Source: Nageia nagi (lineage: Eukaryota > Pinophyta). Taken from it: a stretch of 64,000 nt of DNA. The position numbers were made by a program, and so were the translations under genes. Below the pieces are notes generated by a model, which did no database searches, was not told where the DNA came from, and was given only the letters and a program-made list of their open reading frames with translations. Shown here piece after piece: positions 47,170-59,229 of the stretch; position 1 is the stretch's first letter; every line of letters begins with the position of its first letter. The stretch spans positions 201,934,001 to 201,998,000 of the forward strand of contig JBITNC010000001.1 in the NCBI GenBank assembly GCA_050084985.1, given 5' to 3'.

Positions 47170-47654
47170 ATCTTCTGGTGACTTTCAGGGGTCTTCAGCA
47201 TGCTAAAAAAAAGAACCCTTAGTGATTGCTTTGGAAGTTGATACAAGTACCTTGTCCATTAGGCTGGATTCTTCCTTCTTATGTTCATTGTCATCTCCAT
47301 CTCTACCCACTTCTTGTACCTTATCTAGGCACACATTTTTCTTTTATCAAATGAATCATGTTATTTATAGTATGAAAAGTAAGAGCTATTTACATTGTAC
47401 AAGCTTAGTGGGTGTTATGAAATCATCTACATAATTTTTGACACTACTTCTAATGAATCTATGAACTAGAGGTGATAAGTTTCAAAAATAATGACTGGTA
47501 TGAAAACATAGTTTCCAATAAGGTTTGAGAAACCTTGTAATCTTTAAAGCATAAGGGTGATAGCCTACTAGACACAGCTATGTTCCTATTCACACCCAAA
47601 TGATTTGGATATTTGCTTGTGTTCCATCGGGCATGCCAAAAATGAATGTACTAT
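47170..47654 (+). other. Minimal internal domain of the long-LTR element
   Basis: A candidate PBS, TCTGGTGACTTTCAGGGG, lies two bases after the LTR. A 70-codon frame (47222-47434) has no recognised domain. Before the 3' LTR is CATCGGGCATGCCAAAAATG, which resembles the GCATGCCAAAAATG segment found before gypsy LTRs. Confidence 0.6.
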
Positions 47655-49780
47655 TATTGATCAAGATAATATAATGCTAAGGGTTTGGTATGGTAAGTGC
47701 TCTATTACCTAATGGTAGTAGGGTTCTTGAATGAGCAGAAAGTGGTGGGACATTGCATTCATGGAATCTTCTACTCAATTGGTTATAGGTCAATTCCTAT
47801 CTATGTAAAAGTTCAAAATTGATAGGAAATAAATGAAAAAGGTCAAGAGTAATAGGAAAGAGATAAAAATGGTTAAGAGTAACAGGAAAGGAAAAAAAAC
47901 TAAACTACTAAATAGGAAAATAAACTAATTAGCTCGAGCATCACTGCATAGGCCATAATCCATACCCAAGAGTAAGAATAGATAACAATACACAGCCACA
48001 ACTTTAGTAAAGCCTCATACATAAAAATTACAAAACTAGATAACAACCATAGAATGCAAAGGGTAAAATACCATAGTCTCGTAGTATCATATATGAAAAC
48101 AACACTTCCACTGGGTAACTTTGCTAAAATTTTTGACCATTTGGACTTCAAAGAGTCCACTATTTATAATATTGCCTTTACAAAATGGGTGGTTATCCAC
48201 CATTAATGACTACAACTACCCTAAATACTAAATAAAATTAAATATTTATAGTATTTATAGAAGATTCTTCAACTGCAACTAATTAAGAAGCATGACCCAT
48301 ATGCAGGTTCAATTTTTGGAATTTATAGATCTTCAACTCATACCTATCCAACTGTAATCGACCATTTTTATGTCTTTGACCATGGTTTATTTGGAACTAT
48401 TTTTGCATTTATGAGTTATGATCCACCATATCGATAAGTATAATCAATCTATCTTTGTATTCGATGACCACCTAATTCTCTGCAGCCATTAAATATTTCT
48501 ATCTATAGTTCTAGTGCCAAATACTATAAGGGTGAAGGAAGATGTAACCATTCAAATATGAGTGAACTATTGCTACCATGTGGAAATGAGTCACATTTAA
48601 TAGGTGGATAGAGTCCTAGGGATTATATACTCTTGATTAAGTATATCTGGGTGTTCACCTCCTCTTATAGCATTTACTTATCCCTAATGAGTCTTGTTAC
48701 GTATCAATAGGTATTTTTTAAACCTAACATGCTTATCACCCATCAATTTCTCCTAAAAAGTGTGATGCTATCGCTCAAAATTGACACAATTTATTTAATG
48801 AATAGTTGTAAATATACTCCATCAATTTATCCTAAAAAATGTGTTATCATCACTCAAAATTGATAGGGTTTGTTGAATATTGGGTTACGAACATCTCCCA
48901 TCTATTTCTCCTCAAAGATGTGACTTCATTGTTTGAAACTGGTAGAGTTTTTTGAATGAAGAGTTGTGAACATCTCTTGCCTTGAATAATTATTAGGAAC
49001 ACCCACTAACAATGTCATTTGGAACCTGCTAATTTCCACTAAAAAGTATAACATCATCATTGGATTTTCACGGGCCCTATTTCACTAGACTCTTATGATA
49101 ATGCCCATTACATGATGTAACCTAGACTAACACTATATACAATAGGGATCGAACTTTAGTCTTGAAAATATTTCCCACTACATGATTGACAATTATGTAC
49201 AATAGGGCTTAGAAATAACTCCCAGACTATACAAGACCTAAACCTAAGGAATTAGACTCAAGATAGAGCCTAGACATAACTTAGACAAAGAAACAGACTA
49301 TATATACAATATTTCCTAGGAATAACTTAGACAAATAAACTATATATAATAATACCTAAAAATAAGACCCAAATTAGACCTAGATAAATCCTAAAAATGA
49401 ATTTGTATAATACTTCTCGAGAATGACTTATACATATATCCTGAACATGACTCATATGACTTTGTACAAACAACTCTCGTCATACAATAAAATGATGGTA
49501 TTGACTAAGACTCGAAAATATGAACATAACCAAGAAATACATTAAATACTACCAAGCCCTGACTAAGTACCATATAATACAATGAGATAAAGATAAAGTA
49601 TATACAATATAAACTTGGGATTGTACTTTATATAAGTATTTACAATTAAGAAGGAAGGGGGAATAAGAAATGAGAAATATAGAAGAAATTTTATTTGTGG
49701 GAAAAAATGAATGAATGAAAGAAATAATAATTAATATTAATTATATTACCCCATTAGAGTGTGATTATACAAGAATAATG
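47655..49780 (+). repeat. 3' LTR of the long-LTR element
   Basis: It aligns with 45011-47169 with many substitutions and small indels, so the insertion is old. Confidence 0.85.
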
Positions 49781-50495
49781 GGTACCATGGAATAATGGAT
49801 GGGAAAACCTCACTCCCTCAAGCCTTGATGCTCTATTATAGAACTCCCATATCTAGAAACCATTGAAGGTAGGAATATGACCTTAGAATACAACCAAATC
49901 GACTAAGATGCTACACCTTAACCATAGATCAATAGGATCCCTCAACCTGCTAACCCTCTTAGATATTGTACCTAGGTATGTTACTTGATGTTACACTAAG
50001 GCTTGTGTCCACTGAATGATATGAGTAATAATGATAAGTATGTATATCCAACAATGATGCTCTAAGGCCTAATATAGCTCACACTGGATCTAGATCTCAC
50101 ATTAAAGTCGTCACCTAGCCTTCCTATTCGAATGTTAGCTTCCTATAAGCCCCACAAACTTCAATTATGTTGCCTAGGTAGGGGTCTTTTCAAGCCTAAC
50201 ATGGGTGTCTTGGCCCTTCCCATGCTCAACGTGGGTCTAGAGGGTATGTATAGGTTTCTATAAGGCATGTGTGGGTATCATGGGACAATGTGGGGGTCTA
50301 GTAGTCATCCCAAGGCTAGCACATGTGTACAAGTATTCCCAGATCTAGCATTGGGAAAAATAGGTATTTATCTATGCTCTAGTGATATATATGTGCTAGA
50401 AAAGCCTCAGGATCCCCACAATCACTTCTCAGGATCTCCAAGCATATGAAATCACACTAGCATATGCTTGGGAGGAAGGCTTCCCACTTGGGGCT
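49781..50495 (-). repeat. Chromovirus 5' LTR, middle part
   Basis: It aligns with 32175-32564 joined to 40813-41145 and so provides the uninterrupted target of copia-2. It ends with GGGCT (50491-50495), the TSD of the TAT-lineage element. That insertion cut the conserved LTR block in two. Confidence 0.85.
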
Positions 50496-51114
50496 TGTAG
50501 ATGCCTAAAAATGAATTATTATTTATGAAATAATTCATTTTAGAGCCTCAATGATGTATTATATGAAAAGAGGTTAAATAATACCCAAAGTCATATCAAA
50601 GCTATGTAATATGTCTAGTGGATCCTTGTGGCATGTACAAGGGGTCAAAAAGATCAAAGTCATGTAAACTTGTATCATATATAAAGGCATCAATTAATGA
50701 CCTTAAACCTTACGAGAATATGACTATGAAGAGGAATCTAGATAGACTCTAGCACATGTTACATTACTATGTTATGCACAAATATTATTTGTAAGTTATA
50801 TCTTATGTTTGCTATTTGATGATTCTTTCATTCACTTGTTGCTACATTCTTGATTGCATCTATTTTATTGCCTATTTTAGGCCGCTAGTGACGTACCTCT
50901 TTTAGGTCACTAACAACATGCAGTTGAATGAATGTATGTTCATCTTTTATACATGTTGCTTCTAATAGAATGAATATGCAATTTAAATGAACACAATATC
51001 TTTCTATTATTCATTATTTCCATATTTTAGATATATGCATCAATAAAATAAAGTAGACCAATAGTGCATTAATTAACCCCCATAAATAATTATATGCATT
51101 ATTTTGGGTCTACA
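50496..51114 (+). repeat. 5' LTR of TAT-1
   Basis: 619 bp, with an inverted AATTATTATTTATGAAATAATT near its start and a TATATAAAGG box at about 50677. It ends GGGTCTACA. Confidence 0.9.
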
Positions 51115-51116
51115 TT

Positions 51117-51135
51117 TTGGTGAACTCATCTATTC
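51117..51135 (+). promoter_or_regulatory. Primer binding site of TAT-1
   Basis: TTTTGGTGAACTCATC follows the LTR directly. The same TTTTGGTGAACCCAT follows the LTR of the second TAT element at 62910. The tRNA was not assigned. Confidence 0.55.
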
Positions 51136-51459
51136 AATTCATCTTGCCCTTTTGATGAGATTTCATGAAACCTCTGTATCTAATCTACACCATTAACAAT
51201 GTACATTACTTTTCTTAGGTCATTAGCAATGTGGAAATGGAACATATTATGCCTTTCCTTTGGGAATTGATTATGAACATGAATGAAAGGTAGAAACAAA
51301 TAGCAACAATGAATAGTTCATAGTTCAAGTAGTTCAACATTTGGTCTTGCTATCTAAGATGGGCCTTCTAATATCACACAATCACAAAGTTTGGATGAAT
51401 ATGATGGCATCTTCACTTCACCCTTGATGGATAACATCCATAATTTTCCCCTACCACCC

Positions 51460-52400
51460 GACCACAAGGCCTCAAATTTTGAGGTGTTTAATGATGAACA
51501 AGATCCCAAACAACATCTCATTAGCTTTTAGGAAGAGTGCTTGTTGAAGTTAAGATCAGAGGAAAGATTGATGATAAAATTCTTCCCAAAAAGTCTAAAA
51601 GGGGATGCTAGTCAATGGTTTTATGCTCTCATTGGTAAGTCGATTGATTCGTTTAAGACCTTAGTTAAAGCATTTATGGGCCAATACAAGCACAATATCA
51701 AGGAGCAAAGTAATGTGTCTAAATTATGCACACTTTGATAAGAAAGTAATGAAACCCTACAGAAGTATATTATATGCTTCAAAAAGGTGTGGCAATCTAT
51801 TCAATGTAAATTAGATGAGAATGAAATTTGTGTTATTTTTTGTGAATCTATTATACCTCTTCTTCATTTGCATGCTCCTAAAGCTAAAGATATAATTTTT
51901 AGTATACTTGTTCAACATTTATTGCAAAATGAGAAGGTATTATTAGCTTTGGGTGAACTTAAGTATGCACCTAACCCTTTTGTTAAAGACAATCACAAAA
52001 TATATGCAAAGAAAGATGAAAAATCAATACATATGGTGGATAGAACTACTTCTCCTCCAAAATCGTAAATGTTTAATACTACAAAAGAGAATTCATGTAC
52101 ATTACCTATGCAACCAGGCATTATTTTGAGGAATCTAATGAAAAAAGGACTTCTACATCCCCTTGAATGCTCTTCTCAAGGTGATAATACCCCCATGGGA
52201 TGCTTTGATGCCTATTGCACATACCATAAAAGAAAAGGGCATGCTACAAATTTTTGCAAGACATTAGAGACAACAATATTGGAGTTTGGCGAACATGAAA
52301 GGTATAAAATATATGAAATCCTTGCCAACCAAGGACCTATAACCAATACCATCTCATTGGAAAAGGAGGCTGTGCCAACTTGAGAAGAGGATGCACATGC
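51460..52400 (+). pseudogene. gag: TAT-1 gag, broken
   Basis: Frames at 51541-51738, 51787-52068 and 52069-52383 carry the retrotransposon gag core KFFPKSLKGDASQWFYALIG and VKAFMGQYKHNIKEQ, then a CTYHKRKGHATNFC knuckle-like stretch at about 52215-52260. TAG or TGA stops separate the pieces. The lead-in at 51430-51530 (NIHNFPLPPDHKASNFEVF-like) is open but interrupted. Confidence 0.85.
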
Positions 52401-52439
52401 CATGTTTCAAATCTAGTCACAATGGAATAAGTAAGTATC

Positions 52440-53190
52440 CTAGTTGATTCTAAAGTTTATAGCATGATTGATCAATTGAAAAATACACCTACAAAAATTA
52501 GTATATATGACCTTATTTCTACTTCTCAAGTTCATAGGGATATATTATATGCCTTATTTAAAAATGAAACTATCCCTACTAATATTTTAGTTGCTATGTT
52601 TTTTAAAGAAATTAGAACTATTAAGGAATGTGATGTTATTTATTTTTACAAATCTGAAAAGCTCAATAAAGAATTGTTAGATGAATGCTCAGCTTTATAT
52701 ATCACACCTATGGTTGATGGATGGGAAGTTAAATGAACAATGGTAGATAATTGATCAACTGTAAATGCATGCTCTAATCATTTTTTGATTCAACTACAAG
52801 CAAAAGGTGTAGAAATCCCTCCATTAGAAGAATCTAGTTTCATAATTAGGGCCTATGATAGCTCATTAAAGAAACCATTGGGAATAGCTACAATTATGAT
52901 TACTACAAGTGTCATGACTATACCAACAAAATTTTAGGTTGTAGAGTCCAAGCTATCATATAACATGCTATTTGGGAGACCTTGGATTCATGATATGGAT
53001 GCAGTACCATCCACATTACATGGAAGATTAAAATTCAAATTCCAAGATGAAGTACATAAAGTCATGGGAGATCCTAAACCATATGCACTTTGTAATGTTG
53101 CTAATTTTGAAGATCTTACCATGTTACTACTAGAATATGAGATAAAACCCTTGAAATGTCCTACATTAGGGCCAACTATAGAAAAATAGG
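52440..53190 (+). pseudogene. pol: TAT-1 protease region, broken
   Basis: The block MLFGRPWIHDMDAVPSTLHG then RLKFKF (52965-53040) is the conserved stretch that follows the aspartic protease in plant TAT elements (LLGRPWIHxxxAVPSTLHQ). The catalytic DSG motif itself is not clear. Confidence 0.75.
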
Positions 53191-54099
53191 TCCAAATCAT
53201 AGAGACAGGTATGGGAACCTATAGAATTGATGACTTGGACCTATTTGCATTTGTAAAAAATTTGGGATGGCCATGGATGTTAGCTATTAAAGTCCACCAA
53301 TGATGTGCAATATTGCCAACAAGCCATCAATGGCATGACACTAATGAAAACAATGATCAATCTTGCTCTACCTTATCTGAAACATCAAACTAGACCTCTT
53401 TAATAGACATACCATCATCTTCTAAATTGGGTAAGATATTTCCCTCTTCATTTATTCATAAGTACATGGTTCATAATTGCAAATACAAAGGGAGGGGTTT
53501 AGGAAAATCTAAATAAGGAATGCTTACTTTCCCTGATACTTCCAAAGCTCAAATGACAAAAATAAGCTTGGGTAGTGATGGTCAAGTAAAACAAAAATGA
53601 AGTCCTATTAAATTTGTTAAATAGTGCAATTTAATAGAATTATCAGATGATATTGATGTAGATACATGGATTGATGATTTTATACCTCTTGAATTTGACT
53701 ATTTCAATACCGATGATGATCTTCTTGAATACTTGGGGGCACACTCAGAATTGCCCAAATCTAATAAAAAATGCAAAGCAACTTATATCCTTAATGAGTA
53801 TGCTTACTTTGGTCAAGAGATCAATTTTCATGAAGTCTTGTAGGTCCAACCCTTAGATTCAGCTAATGATTTTGTACCAAATATTGAGGAGCTACCATGT
53901 TAGCTACAAAAGGAATAAGATCTTACATTTCTACAAGAAGAGTTGTTACACATCAATATTGGCACTTTGGATGATGAAAGGTGGATACAAATTGGAGCAA
54001 TCATACCTCCTCCACAATAAGAAAGGTACAAAAATAAATTCATTGAATATTCTAAGAATTTTACTTGATCTTATGCTGATATGCCAAGTTTAGATCCTT

Positions 54100-55400
54100 T
54101 ATTTTTTATGCATAATTTACCATTGAAAGAGGAATCCAAGCCAATCAAATAAAAACCAAGAAAGATGCATCCTTCCAATACATTACTAGTCAAGAAAGAG
54201 ATTGAGAAATATTTGAATGCTAGATTCATAAAGCCACTTGACTATTTTAAATGGTTGGCTAACATTGTCCCTATTTCTAAACCAACTGGTGAGATTCAAG
54301 TATGTACTAATTTTCGTGATATTAATAATACTTTTCCAAAAGATGATTTCCCATTGCTTAATATTGATATGATTATTGATAGTATAACTGGTCATGATAC
54401 ATTATCATTTATGGATGGATTTTTTGGCTATAACCAAATATTGATTAAACTTGTTGATCAATATAAAATAACTTTTACTACCCTTTAGGGTAATTTTTGT
54501 TGAAAGGTTATGCCTTTTGGAATTAAAAATGTAGGAGATACATATCAAAGAGCAATAATCACCATGTTTCATGAGCACATTCACAAGATCATGGAGGTAT
54601 ATGTTGATGACATTCTAGTCAAATCCAAATAAGGAAAAGATCATCTACAAGTGCTTGAAGAGGTATTCACCATTTTGCAAAGTTACAAAATAATACTTAA
54701 ACCTTTAAAATGTGCATTTGGTGTTACTTCTCATAAATTATTAGGTTTCATGGTTTCTAATCAAGGAATAAAAGTAGACCCTAAGAAGGTTAAAGCTATT
54801 GTTAGTATGTCTCCACCCAAAAACTTGAAATAATTAAGGATCCTTCAAGGTAAAATAAACTTATTTATAAGATTCATTTCACAACTTGGAGATAAGTGTA
54901 GGCCATTCACCCATTTGCTCAAAAAGGATGTCAAGTTTGTGTGGGATGACAATTGTCAAAAAGAATTTGAGGATATCAAATAATATTTGCTTAATCCTTC
55001 TATCCTAGTGCCCATAGATTTTTCAAAACCTGCTTACTTATATATCTCAGCCACATTATATGCATTAGGCATAATGCTTTGTTAAAAAGATACTGAAAAT
55101 AAGGAAAAAGCCTTGATTATGAGACTAGATACACTCCTATGGAAAAAATTTGCTATAGTATTGTCTTCACTACTAAAACATTGAGGCATCATTTATTATA
55201 TTACACTACATTTGTTATTAGTCCTATTAACCCATTGAAATACCTTGTGGCTAATCAGCATCTATCAGGTAGACTTGCAAAAGGGCTAATTTTATTACAA
55301 GAATTTGATATCAATGTTGTAAAGAAAAATTCTATCAAAGGTCAAGCCATCACAGATTTGATAGCTAATTTCCCTCAAGATGGAGAGTTATTTGTCCATG
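54100..55400 (+). pseudogene. pol: TAT-1 RT and first RNase H, broken
   Basis: 54165-54488 contains ARFIKPLDYFKWLANIVPIS, FRDINNTFPKDDFPL and LSFMDGFFGYNQILI, the TAT-type RT fingers and palm. The active site YVDD is intact at 54600-54611. 54651-54833 is the thumb (LLGFMVSNQGIKVDP). 55139-55400 is the end of RNase H (LRHHLLYYTTFVIS ... LSGRLAKGLILLQEFD). Confidence 0.9.
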
Positions 55401-55529
55401 AAGAATTTTTAGATGAATTTCAAGGTGATCCATGCCATGAGCAACATACATACCTGCTAGAAGGTCATCAACGACATGAATTTTATAAGATCTTGATCCC
55501 TGATAACTATATAGGCCTCATGGAAGAGA

Positions 55530-55820
55530 ACCCACTATTTGAACCCTATATTTTGATGGTTCAAAATGCTCCCATGGAGTAGAAGTAGGTATTATCTTGG
55601 TATCTTCCACAAATGAGGTAATACCTATGGCTTAAAAACTTGGTTTTGATTGCACAAATAATATGGTTGCATATGAGGTACTGATATTAGGATTGAAAGC
55701 TGATGTAAATTTGAAAATAAAAGATATATAGATATATGGGGATTCATAGCTTGTGCAAGATTTCTTTTATACTAAGGATGAAATGTTAAAGCCTAATAGA
55801 CTTGTTGTGATTGGTTTATT
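55530..55820 (+). pseudogene. TAT-1 second (archaeal-type) RNase H, broken
   Basis: In the frame of about 55538 the reading is YFDGSKCSHGVEVGIILVSS, then FDCTNNMVAYEVLILGLKAD and IYGDS*LVQDF. The order YFDGS, Glu of the NNxAxYEA motif and YGDSQLV is the second RNase H characteristic of TAT-lineage elements. TAA and TAG stops are present, including one at the Gln of GDSQLV. Confidence 0.75.
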
Positions 55821-56099
55821 ATATCAATTTGATAGATACATTATTCAAAATATTCTAAGAAATAATAACAGGTATGCAGATGCAATGGCAAGTGCAACCT
55901 CTCTAGCACCGATTGAGATTAAGTTAATCTCTCCTTCTTACATGGATCATATGAATGAGATTCAAGCTTGTCTTATTATGGAAGAGAATGATTTTCAAAA
56001 TTGGTACTTTGATAGCTACAATTATTTGAAAAGTCAAATAATTCCTAAAATTTTTGATAGAAATGAAAGAGCAAGATTGTAAAGAACTACAGTAAGATA

Positions 56100-57253
56100 T
56101 GTGACCATTGGGGAAGTCTTATATAGGAGGTCCTTTGATGACTGAGATGTTTGGCACAAGATGAGATAGCTACTACCTTAGAACAAGCTCATTATGGTTT
56201 ATGTGGTGGTCACTTCCATGCAAAATCACCACACACAAAAATATTGAGGATTGGATATTATTGGCTTACTATGGAAGAGGATTGTAAAGCTCATGTAAAA
56301 ACTTATTTGCAATGCCAAAAATATGAAAACTTAGAGAAATAACCTACCTAATAAGTACATTCTATTATTTCTCCATGGCCATTTACTACTTGGGGCATAG
56401 ATTTGATTGGTATGATTAATCCTCACTCTAAGGAAGGACATAAATTTATCATCACAGCTACAAAATTTACCACCAAATGGGTGGAAGCTATTCTAATGGA
56501 ATCAGTCATTCAAGCTAAAATTATGTTATTCCTCACTAAAAATATCATCACAAGGTTTGGTGTACCACAAATATTGATCATGGATAATGGCTCAAATTTC
56601 AATGGTAAAGACATGAAAGTATTTTGCAAGAAATTTCACATTACACAAACCTTTTTTCCCATCTACTATCCTTAAGGAAATGGTCAAGCTAAAGCTACAA
56701 TAAGACACTTAAGAGTATACTTGCCAAAACATGGGATATATATAAGAGAGATTGGCATAAGCAATTACCATATGCATTATGGGCATATAGAACAAGTGTT
56801 CATACAGCCACTAGAAAAACAACATTCTTATTGGTGTATGGAGATGAGGCTATTGTTCCACTTGAGTTGGAGATCCCCTCCCTTAGGATTTTTGTATAAC
56901 ATGACATATCTAATGAATATGCAAGAAAAGTAAGGTTGCAATAGTTGGAATTACTAGATGAGAAGAGGATCAAAGCTATTGAACATCAAAAGGTATACCA
57001 TGCAAAAGTCAAGAGAGCATTCAGAAAGAAAATCAAAAGAAAGGAGTTCCAAGTAGGGGATCTAGTGTTGAAATAAAACATCAATAAAACAACAACAAAT
57101 GATGAAGCAAAAGGCAAGTTTTAGCCCAATTGGCTTGGCCCATATGTTGTAATTGAAACAACAGGATTAGGTGCATGCAAACTATCATCCATGGATGGAA
57201 AAGAAGAACCAAATACATTCAATGCCATCCATCTTAAATATTTCTATGCTTAG
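56100..57253 (+). pseudogene. pol: TAT-1 integrase, broken
   Basis: The HHCC finger (EQAHYGLCGGHFHAKSPHT ... CKAHVKTYLQCQKY) is at 56170-56330, then WGIDLIGMINP (first Asp) and LIMDNGSNFNGKD (second Asp). The catalytic Glu of GNGQAEA is Lys (56691-56693), with the correct 35-residue spacing, and TAA replaces the Gln before GNGQ. The end NWLGPYVVIETTGLGACKLS ... YFYA and stop at 57251-57253 is the usual C-terminus. Confidence 0.85.
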
Positions 57254-58477
57254 AGATGATAGCTCTGTACCCTACAAAACACATAATTCATGAGCAAGGG
57301 CATGTAAGCTTTTCTTTCTTTTATAAAATCCAAAGATTTCCATGATGCTAATGACATGCACTTCAAGCAGTTCGCCAATGACATAAAAAAGGAGAATTAT
57401 GATCTCCTCTTTTGGAGTTCACTCTACATTTTGTGCTACATTTCTCACAAGCTCTGAACCATAATGTTCTCCTCCATGCATTACCAACTCATAACTGTTA
57501 CTCATCTGACAACATGATGGATTTAGGATTTGGCATGTGTGGTACACTTCCTGCATGTGGAAAACTACACCCCTTCCCCCCTTTATAGCATTAACTAGGG
57601 GGAAATCTCATCTTCAGTTGCAAGCATGGTACAATAATATATATTGAAGAATAGAAGATAGAATAATTTTATTTTTGCAAAATTCAAGGATTTATACACT
57701 ACTAATGGCATTAATGAATGTCAGCATGCAAAAAATAAATGATAGTATAATTTCTATGGACCATGGACATAAAATGCAAGGTCATTGATTACCATTAATA
57801 CAATTAGTGAGAGTTCACTCACTTAAAAGATAAAATCAATGATGCAACTGTTAGTAGATTATTGACATTGACTCATCATCAATGGACAACACAACTCACT
57901 ATGCATCCAAACTATTTTTATGAATAATAATTCATTGCAAGTATATACATCTTGAAGAGTAAAAGAAAATACAGAGAATTCCACATTGTCAGCAATGTGC
58001 ACCCCATTCCCTATGCTACCAACAACACCCATTTCAATACCATTCCATCATAATCAAAGTGAATCCTCTTTGTTTCAAGGCATGTACATAAGTGTGAATG
58101 GTTCTTGAGTATTAGACATGACAGAACAACCAGATTCATGGTTGAAGTAACACAAGAGAAAAAACACATCTTCCATCTCCAAAAATGGATATGGGACCAT
58201 CCACCTACATCATCATAGTCATTTCCATTATCTACACAACATATTTCCTAGAGAGAAACTCTTCATTAGATTTTGCCTTAGTTGCACCATTAAAAGACCT
58301 TTCCTGGGGCATCCAAGTCAAAAGAGAATAGTAAAGGATGGGCCTCAACATCACCATCATTTGCATTCATCATCTTCAAAAATAAGGGATAATAAAATTG
58401 AGGGTTCAAACTCTCAAAAAAATTTCTTCTACATTTCTTCTTTGGACATGTAATTTCATTACTTCAATCACACCTCC
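57254..58477 (+). other. TAT-1 3' untranslated region
   Basis: About 1.2 kb between the integrase stop and the PPT. I see no gene. Confidence 0.5.
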
Positions 58478-58491
58478 AAAGAGGGACAAAA
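58478..58491 (+). promoter_or_regulatory. Polypurine tract of TAT-1
   Basis: AAAGAGGGACAAAA directly precedes the 3' LTR. Confidence 0.7.
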
Positions 58492-59111
58492 TGTAGACAC
58501 CTAAAAATAAATTATTATTTATTAAATAATTCATTTTAAAGCCCTAATGATTTATTATATGAAAAGGGATTAAATAATACCCAAAGTCATATCAAAGCTA
58601 TGTAATATGTCTAATGGACCCTTATGGCATGTACAAGCGGTCAAAAAGATCAAAGTCATGTAAACTTGTATCATATATAAAGGCATCAATTGATGACCTT
58701 AAACCTTATAGAAAAATGAATATGAGGAGGACTTTAGAGAGACTTTAGCACATGTTACATGAATCTATTATGTGCAAATATTATTTGTAAGTTATATCTT
58801 ATGTTTTCTATCTGATTATTCTTCCATTCGCTCATCACTATAGTCTTGATTGCATCTATTTTATTGCTTATTTTAGGCCGCTAACAGTGTACCTCTTTTA
58901 CGATGCTAATGACGTGCAATTTAATGAATGTATGCTTGTATTTTATACATGTTGCTTTTAATATAATGAATATGTGATTTAAATGAACACAAATATCTTT
59001 CTATTATTCATTATTACCATATTTCAGATATATGCATCAATAAAACAAAGTAGACCAAGAGTGCATTAATTAACTCCCATAAATAATTATATGCATTATT
59101 TTGGGTCTATA
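58492..59111 (+). repeat. 3' LTR of TAT-1
   Basis: 620 bp, aligning end to end with 50496-51114, with scattered substitutions. It ends GGGTCTATA. Confidence 0.9.
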
Positions 59112-59229
59112 GGGCTCACAGTGGGGTCCAACTGATATTTATATATTCTATCCCAAGTAATAACTACTAAAGCTCAATTAAATAATTAAATTACATAATT
59201 AATTACAATTTACTAAAGGGGATGTCACA
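59112..59229 (-). repeat. Chromovirus 5' LTR, proximal part
   Basis: GGGCTCACAGTGGGGTCC continues the conserved block broken at 50491. It then aligns with 41150-41280 and ends ATGTCACA. Confidence 0.85.

Larger units (their letters stand above)
45011..49780 (+). mobile_element. Long-LTR, short-core non-autonomous retrotransposon
   Basis: Two direct repeats of about 2.1 kb (45011-47169 and 47655-49780) flank only 485 bp. They start TGTTGATTAGG and TATTGATCAAG and end AGAATAACA and AGAATAATG. Flanks GGTAT (45006-45010) and GGTAC (49781-49785) are a 4-of-5 TSD. The empty target is preserved in the sister chromovirus LTR near 32170 (ATTGGTACCACAAAATAATG). No gag or pol is present, so it must have been moved by another element's proteins, or it lost its core. 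Confidence 0.85.
50496..59111 (+). mobile_element. TAT-lineage Ty3/gypsy element (TAT-1)
   Basis: LTRs 50496-51114 and 58492-59111 (TGTAGA...TCTACA and TGTAGA...TCTATA) are flanked by a perfect GGGCT duplication (50491-50495 and 59112-59116). The internal order gag, protease, RT, RNase H, a second archaeal-type RNase H and integrase identifies the TAT group. Every frame is broken by many stops. The LTRs differ at several percent of sites by eye. Confidence 0.9.
31853..59229 (-). mobile_element. Chromovirus (Ty3/gypsy), host of three nested insertions
   Basis: The element runs on the minus strand. The 5' LTR is at the high-coordinate side (44723-45010, 49781-50495, 59117-59229) and the 3' LTR at the low side (31853-32564 and 40813-41280). 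The internal domain is 41281-44722. Both LTRs begin TGTGACAT on the minus strand. TTTTT flanks both ends (31848-31852 and 59230-59234). The pol genes and C-terminal chromodomain identify a chromovirus. The internal domain is only about 3.4 kb and I find no gag or clear protease, so it is internally deleted as well as mutated. Confidence 0.85.

Noticed and set aside
46000-49000. Possible satellite array from the repeated TCCTAAAAAATGTGACATCA units
   Set aside because: Only three units, and they recur once in each LTR of one element; they are internal LTR repeats.
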